A stretch of 64,000 nucleotides of DNA. It comes from Selenomonadales bacterium (lineage in GTDB: Bacteria; Bacillota; Clostridia; Christensenellales; QALW01). The position numbers were made by a program, and so were the translations under genes. Location of the stretch: contig QALW01000053.1 in assembly GCA_003150515.1 (NCBI GenBank), positions 37,224-101,223 of the forward strand, given 5' to 3'. Shown here in pieces: positions 59,541 to 64,000 of the stretch. Position 1 is the stretch's first letter. Every line of letters starts with the position of its first letter. The notes beneath the pieces were generated by a model, which saw only the letters and a list, made by a program, of their open reading frames with translations, was not told where the DNA came from and made no database searches.

Positions 59541-60596
59541 ATGAGAAACGGACTTGTAATTATAGGTTACGGCGGCATGGGCGAATGGCACGGCTATCAT
59601 ATAATGAACAGCGTGCCCGAGGTTAATCTCAAAGGCGCGTATGATATACGCGAAGAGAGAATGGAAGTCGCCCGCAAAAACGGCCTGCGCACCTATTCCT
59701 CATATGAAGAAGTGCTTTCGGATTCTGAGGTAAGCGTTGTAATAATAGCCACTCCCAATAATTTTCATAAACCCCTGGCCGAGCAGGCAATGCTCAATGG
59801 CAAAGACGTCATCCTGGAAAAGCCGGCGACCATGAACGCGGAGGAATTTCTCCAGCTTATGGAGCTTTCCAAAATCACCGGCCGCCTGCTCACAACTCAT
59901 CAGAACAGACGCTGGGACGCTGATTACAACATCGTTAAGAAAATCTATAAGGAAAGGCTGCTGGGCGACGTTTATATGCTTGAAAACCGCGTGCAGGGCT
60001 CCAGGCAGGTGCTTAACGGCTGGAGAGGCGTAAAGGAAAACGGCGGCGGCATGGTTTACGATTGGGGCGTCCATCTTATAGATCAGTATATGGATATGAT
60101 TGATTCGCCCGTAACCGAGGTATACGCCAATCTGTTCTCCTTATATACAGAAGAAGTGGACGATAATTTCAAAGCCATACTGCGGTTTGAAAATAAGGTT
60201 TCCGCCCTGGTAGAGGTCTCCATGAACTGTTTTATCCTCCATCCCCGCTGGCATGTTTCGGCCGAAAACGGAACAGCCATTATAAACGACTGGAATTTAA
60301 ACGGAAAAATGGTGGCTCTTTCAGACGATAAGGAGCTGGTATGGGACGAAAAAATCGTATATACTGCCGCCGGCCCCACTCGTTCTATGGCGCCGAGGCC
60401 GCCGGAGACAACCGTTGAAAAGCCGCTTCCCACCGTTCAAACGGACAGCGCCGACTTCTACCGCAACGTGCTCAAAGCTTCAAACGGCCAGGAAGAGCTG
60501 ATTGTCAAGCCCGAGCAAACGCTGCGCGTGCTTAAAGTTATGGATGCCATTTTCCAGTCCGAACAGCTTGGCCAAAGCATAAAATGCAGAATTTGA
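59541..60596 (+). CDS. Gfo/Idh/MocA-family oxidoreductase (second copy)
   Basis: 351 residues. The N-terminal Rossmann segment is VIIGYGGMGEWHGYHI, with VILEKPATM carrying the catalytic Lys and GGGMVYDWGVHLIDQYMDM in place of the usual GGGxxxDxGxH. It shares the overall design of the first copy but differs throughout, so the two probably act on different intermediates or oxidise and re-reduce the same sugar. I chose the ATG at 59541 with GAGGTG upstream; the GTG at 59532 would overlap that ribosome site. It is the last gene of the operon. Confidence 0.92.
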   Translation: MRNGLVIIGYGGMGEWHGYHIMNSVPEVNLKGAYDIREERMEVARKNGLRTYSSYEEVLSDSEVSVVIIATPNNFHKPLAEQAMLNGKDVILEKPATMNAEEFLQLMELSKITGRLLTTHQNRRWDADYNIVKKIYKERLLGDVYMLENRVQGSRQVLNGWRGVKENGGGMVYDWGVHLIDQYMDMIDSPVTEVYANLFSLYTEEVDDNFKAILRFENKVSALVEVSMNCFILHPRWHVSAENGTAIINDWNLNGKMVALSDDKELVWDEKIVYTAAGPTRSMAPRPPETTVEKPLPTVQTDSADFYRNVLKASNGQEELIVKPEQTLRVLKVMDAIFQSEQLGQSIKCRI

Positions 60597-60621
60597 TTCA
60601 AGCATAAATAGATAATACAAT

Positions 60622-60665
60622 AAAAATCAGCTCGTCCGTATGAATAACAGACGAGCTGATTTTTA
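60622..60665. terminator. Bidirectional terminator after the sugar operon
   Basis: AAAAATCAGCTCGTC (60622-60636) pairs perfectly with GACGAGCTGATTTTT (60650-60664), with T runs on both strands. It lies between the convergent sugar operon and NCS2 transporter gene. Confidence 0.93.
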
Positions 60666-60801
60666 ATTCATTATTATAGAATATCGTTGTAATAAAGGCT
60701 GTTAACAGCGTCTGGGCTGCAATCCGCTCAGTCAAAATATTAAGCGAATTCCGCCAAAAACTTTATAAAACTTATAAAGCCTCTCCAAACGCTTAAAACG
60801 T

Positions 60802-62346
60802 TTATTCCTCCCGAAGCTCCTGCGGAGCAGCCTGCCCCTCGCTCTCCTCAGAAAGCGCGCCCGCGCCGTCCGTCATGGGCGCGTTATCATCTTCCCCGGC
60901 GTTCCTGCGGGATTTTTCCCCTATGCTGAGAATCAGATTAAGCACTATGCCAAAAATCGCGGCGCCCGCAATGCAGGGAACATTTACTCCAAAGAAAGGA
61001 ATATTGCCTCCAAAAGCATATTGACCGCCCAGCCCGATTATAACTATGCTTGCTATAACCGCGATATTTTTAGAACTGAACATATCCACGTTCTTTTGTA
61101 TCATTATAGCCATGCCCTGCGCGGCTATGGCTCCGAAAAGATATATTTCCAGGCCGCCTATAACTGCAAGAGGAATACCGTAAATTCCCTGAATTAAAGG
61201 CGTAAAGAAGGACATAACCATAGCCAGTATGGACGCGGCGAACAATACGGGCACAGAAAACACTTTAGTTATAGCCATAGTGCTTATATTTTCACCGTAA
61301 TTAGTGCCCGCCGGGCCGCCTACAAATCCCGAAATCATATCGCAGACGCCGTCTCCGATTAGATTTAAATGCAGCTTGTCAGCAATATTATATTTTTTCT
61401 TAGAGCCTTTCTTTCTGGCCAAATCGTTAACATAGATATCCAGCTGATAGACATGCGCCGTTGATTCGGGAATGGTAGCTATAGCTATGGGCATAATGGC
61501 AAAAACCGCTTCCCAGGAAATCTTAGGCAAAGTAAAGGCGGGCACTGCAACCGGTCCGGCGGACCAGATAGAGCCCAGCGCAGCCGAATCAATGCTGCGG
61601 AACAGATTAAGCGAATCTCCCCCGAAGGCATAAAGCAGGCCGGCCACAGCGCAGCCCACGGCCGCCCCCAAGAGAAGAGGAAGCTGGCCCAAAAAGCCCT
61701 TTAGATAGCGCGCAAATAAAACGGTTGAAAGCAGCGTCGATAAAGAAACCACCCATACCCAGCTTGAATTGGCAGCCGTCGCCGTCGCTCCCGCAGCCAG
61801 CGCCTGGGGCGCGGCGTCAGTCAGAGCGTTCCCAGCCAGAGTAAGCCCTATTATCATAGCCACCGGCCCGGTAATAGTGGGCGGAAGAATTTTTTCCACT
61901 GCGTTCCTGCCCGCAAGGCGAACAAGCAGGCCCGCGGCTATGGAAACAAGGCCGGACATTATAATGCCGAACTGAGCGTAAGCAATAGCCTCTCCCGGCA
62001 TAACAGGACTGCTGCCGGCAAAAAATTGAGAAAGCTGCTCCTGCGCGGCCGGGCTGAGCTTATCAATTATGCTCTGACTGGCCATAAGGCTGGAAACTGC
62101 CGTCAGATACGAAAAGCTGGAGCCGTAATAAAGGGGAATTTGTTTGCCGGTAATAAGAATAAAACAAATTGTAGCCAGCCCGCTTGCAAAAATGGTGGTG
62201 GACACCTGGAAGCCCGTAACAAGCGCAACTGTTACCGTCGCAGGGAACATAACTATAACCTGCTGAAGCGCATAGAGCAAAAGCTTCCCAAAGGGAGGCC
62301 GTTCATCGGGCAAATAGCCTATTGCCGTCCGTTTGCCTGTTTTCAT
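60802..62346 (-). CDS. NCS2-family nucleobase transporter, uracil permease type
   Basis: 514 residues with about 14 membrane helices. The family segments PPTITGPVAMIIGLTLAG, IAIATIPESTAHVYQLD and VGGPAGTNYGENISTMAITKVFS match uracil permeases (UraA/PyrP), whose QNxGxxxxT/YGENI loop carries substrate residues. It brings uracil in with protons or sodium. Xanthine is possible but less likely. The last 50 residues are charged and disordered. ATG with GAGAGGA upstream; no PyrR-type control or riboswitch is visible in the 170 bases upstream, only an AT-rich stretch and one repeat copy. Confidence 0.88.
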   Translation of the reverse strand: MKTGKRTAIGYLPDERPPFGKLLLYALQQVIVMFPATVTVALVTGFQVSTTIFASGLATICFILITGKQIPLYYGSSFSYLTAVSSLMASQSIIDKLSPAAQEQLSQFFAGSSPVMPGEAIAYAQFGIIMSGLVSIAAGLLVRLAGRNAVEKILPPTITGPVAMIIGLTLAGNALTDAAPQALAAGATATAANSSWVWVVSLSTLLSTVLFARYLKGFLGQLPLLLGAAVGCAVAGLLYAFGGDSLNLFRSIDSAALGSIWSAGPVAVPAFTLPKISWEAVFAIMPIAIATIPESTAHVYQLDIYVNDLARKKGSKKKYNIADKLHLNLIGDGVCDMISGFVGGPAGTNYGENISTMAITKVFSVPVLFAASILAMVMSFFTPLIQGIYGIPLAVIGGLEIYLFGAIAAQGMAIMIQKNVDMFSSKNIAVIASIVIIGLGGQYAFGGNIPFFGVNVPCIAGAAIFGIVLNLILSIGEKSRRNAGEDDNAPMTDGAGALSEESEGQAAPQELREE

Positions 62347-62446
62347 GTATTTTCCTCTCTTCCATATTAAAAATTTATGAAAAAACCATTAACAAAAATA
62401 ATATCATATTACAAATAAAAAAACAAGCAAAATATAATATTTTGTC

Positions 62447-62480
62447 TAAACAATACAATTAAAGCGCAATGCGTTTTTTG
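62447..62480 (+). repeat. Interspersed repeat copy between two transporter genes
   Basis: Begins TAAACAATACAATTAAAGCG and continues CAATGCGTTTTTTG. A 28-base block is identical to the copy at 19412. It is followed by a GC-rich alternating stretch ending GCGCGCTTGCGCGCG, which is itself a palindrome. Confidence 0.75.
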
Positions 62481-62518
62481 AACAAATGCGCGCTTGCGCG
62501 CGTTAAGCCCTTATTTAT

Positions 62519-63637
62519 CTATGCAAGCAGAAACCCCAGCGCAAGCGTCAGCGCCAGCAGGCCGATATTGCACAGCGTAAACCATATCAGATAATTACCG
62601 CGCCGTCCGGGATATTCTTTTATAAAGAGCTTATAAGAAATCAAACTGGCCATTGAGGCAATCAGCGTGCCCAGCCCTCCAAGATTGCATCCTATTATAA
62701 GCTCGCTCCATTGCTCTGTAAAGCCGCTTAATAAAAGAGCCGCCGGCACGTTGCTCATAATCTGGCTGGCCAAAACCGCAACCAGCCTCACATGTCCCGC
62801 GAGCAATTCCGCCAGGAAATTTCTGAATCCCTCAATGCATCCAAGATTGCCTATAAAAATAAAAAACGCTATGAAAGTCCCCAGCAGGGAATAATCAACG
62901 CCCACAAGAACCTCTCTGTCAGCAAATATCAGAAAAACTGCAACAGCCGCCGCAATGGCGACCGGAGGCAGTATATTAAAAATTCCCAATAGACAGATTG
63001 CAAAACCCAGCGAGCAAAAAACAAGCGTTTTCCGGCTTCCCAGCTCAAAGGGAACGTCCACTTCAACAACGGGCGCTCTTTTCCCCAAAGCCGCCATTAA
63101 AGCCAGACACCCGCCCGAGAGCAGGACATACGGCAGCATTAAGAGGCAGAATTCAAAAAAACCCATGCCTGAAACCGCATACAAATAAAGATTTTGAGGA
63201 TTGCCCATGGGCGTAAGCATGCTGCCCAGATTAGCCGCGGCTGTCTGAAGCACAACCAAACGCACCGCCCATTTTTCCATACCGGCCATTTTCAAAACAA
63301 TAAGGCCAAAGGGCACAAAGGTGATTAAAGCAACATCATTGGTAATAAACATGCTGAATATAAACGGCAGAAAGACCAGAATCAGCATAACGCTCCTTGA
63401 ATAAGCCGCCCGTTTAAGTATCCTGCCGCCAAGATATAAAAACACTCCGGCTTTTTGGAACCCTTTCATCACCGCCATTAAACTAAATAAAAGAGCCAGC
63501 GAATCCCAATCTATATATGAAAAATAAGCAAGGCTGGGCGGAACAAAAAAACAGGAGAACAGCGCCAAGGCAGCGGCCGCGCATAATACTGCCTCTCCTT
63601 TTAGAAAACCGATACAATTCTTTACTATGCCGCGCAT
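62519..63637 (-). CDS. ArsB/CitM-family anion or cation permease (YbiR-like)
   Basis: 372 residues with about ten membrane helices. The segments SYIDWDSLALLFSLMAVMKGFQ, FSMFITNDVALITFVPFGL, NLGSMLTPMGNPQNLYLY and GCNLGGLGTLIASMASLISYK are those of the ion-transporter superfamily with ArsB, NhaD and CitM; the GNPQN motif and length match YbiR-like members. The substrate cannot be decided from sequence. It has no arsenical or citrate genes beside it. The ribosome site is weak. Confidence 0.8.
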   Translation of the reverse strand: MRGIVKNCIGFLKGEAVLCAAAALALFSCFFVPPSLAYFSYIDWDSLALLFSLMAVMKGFQKAGVFLYLGGRILKRAAYSRSVMLILVFLPFIFSMFITNDVALITFVPFGLIVLKMAGMEKWAVRLVVLQTAAANLGSMLTPMGNPQNLYLYAVSGMGFFEFCLLMLPYVLLSGGCLALMAALGKRAPVVEVDVPFELGSRKTLVFCSLGFAICLLGIFNILPPVAIAAAVAVFLIFADREVLVGVDYSLLGTFIAFFIFIGNLGCIEGFRNFLAELLAGHVRLVAVLASQIMSNVPAALLLSGFTEQWSELIIGCNLGGLGTLIASMASLISYKLFIKEYPGRRGNYLIWFTLCNIGLLALTLALGFLLA

Positions 63638-63761
63638 AACAACATAACCCCATTAGCCCAGAGGGCGAAATAAGAAAAGCCTTAAAGGGCTTTCCTTCGC
63701 ATGCCCTGATAAAAATACGCCTGAATAAAGGCCGCCTCTTAATCGGAGCCCCCATTCCGGC

Positions 63762-63845
63762 AATCCCCCGTCTGATACAGCCGCAGAAAATCTCCTGTCT
63801 GATACAGCCGCAGAAAATCTCCCGTATGATATAGCAGCAGAAATA
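63762..63845. repeat. 27-bp tandem repeat, about three copies
   Basis: The unit GATACAGCCGCAGAAAATCT plus 7 bases repeats with a period of exactly 27 bases at 63774 and 63801, with decayed part copies on both sides. Since 27 is a multiple of three it stays open in frame on the minus strand (RFSAAVSD repeated), but no ribosome site or family supports a gene. Confidence 0.8.
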
Positions 63846-63888
63846 TAATTTAAAAGCTTATATCTGCGGCACCCCCGGCAAATTGCAT

Positions 63889-63922
63889 TAAAAAAGGCAG
63901 ATTTCAAAGAAAACTGCCTTTA
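63889..63922 (-). terminator. Terminator after the initiator tRNA
   Basis: AAAGGCAG pairs with CTGCCTTT over a 12-base loop. On the minus strand it is followed by a T run, directly after the tRNA 3' end. Confidence 0.88.
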
Positions 63923-63926
63923 ATGG

Positions 63927-64000
<74 letters not shown>

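Noticed and set aside
63653..63907. 84-codon minus-strand frame over the tandem repeat
   Set aside because: Open only because the repeat period is a multiple of three; no ribosome site and it overlaps the tRNA terminator.

Overview
The window reads as a chromosomal segment of a low-to-mid GC Gram-positive anaerobe of the Clostridia type. Evidence: an hrcA-grpE-dnaK-dnaJ operon behind a CIRCE element, a DivIVA-like coiled-coil protein, an ECF riboflavin transporter behind an FMN riboswitch, VanW, DUF378, the NfnAB electron-bifurcating transhydrogenase, strong GGAGG ribosome binding sites, frequent TTG starts and sigma-A promoters close to TTGACA-N17-TATAAT. No phylogenetic marker beyond this was readable, so the species is not named.

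Layout. 1-10.4 kb (mostly minus): end of a MacAB-type efflux pair, a secreted protein, nfnAB, an aroF-tyrA operon preceded by a newly read aromatic leader peptide and attenuator, and ftsH with an orphan membrane protein. 10.8-20.4 kb (plus): a PHP phosphoesterase and VanW protein, tarIJ (CDP-ribitol synthesis), FMN riboswitch-ribU, a sugar isomerase with nagB and nagA, and a YugP-like metallopeptidase. 20.7-26.4 kb: a CDF transporter, an AraC regulator, and a divergent metal-resistance locus (P-type ATPase plus HMA protein against an ArsR repressor) with promoter and operator visible. 26.5-31.4 kb: the heat-shock operon. 31.5-42 kb: a membrane protein, a large surface glycerophosphodiesterase, a methyltransferase, a PPC/DUF296 protein, a Cu/Zn superoxide dismutase, and a zinc-ribbon membrane protein overlapping a 931-residue VWA protein.

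42.1-51.6 kb is a visibly AT-rich island with different codon use. It carries a compact minus-strand operon for a ribosomally made, post-translationally modified peptide: an AMP-forming ligase, an acyl carrier protein, a PaaK-like ligase, a radical SAM/SPASM maturase, a protein of unknown function, a 51-residue precursor with the core TCTCTCTCGC, and an ABC exporter. Behind it lie a decayed nitroreductase, a decayed large serine recombinase and tRNA-Ser. The gene set resembles the computationally defined CLI_3235-class Cys-rich peptide systems (recalled from memory), whose product is, to my knowledge, uncharacterised.

51.7-64 kb: a DivIVA-like protein, pncB, lgt with an unusual acidic tail, a LacI-controlled sugar-oxidation operon (two Gfo/Idh/MocA oxidoreductases, a ThuA protein, a TIM-barrel isomerase), a uracil-permease-type NCS2 transporter, an ArsB/CitM-type permease and the 3' part of an initiator tRNA-Met. 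A family of short intergenic repeats with the core AATGCGTTTTT recurs across the window and includes one 268-bp element with terminal inverted repeats and TA flanks.
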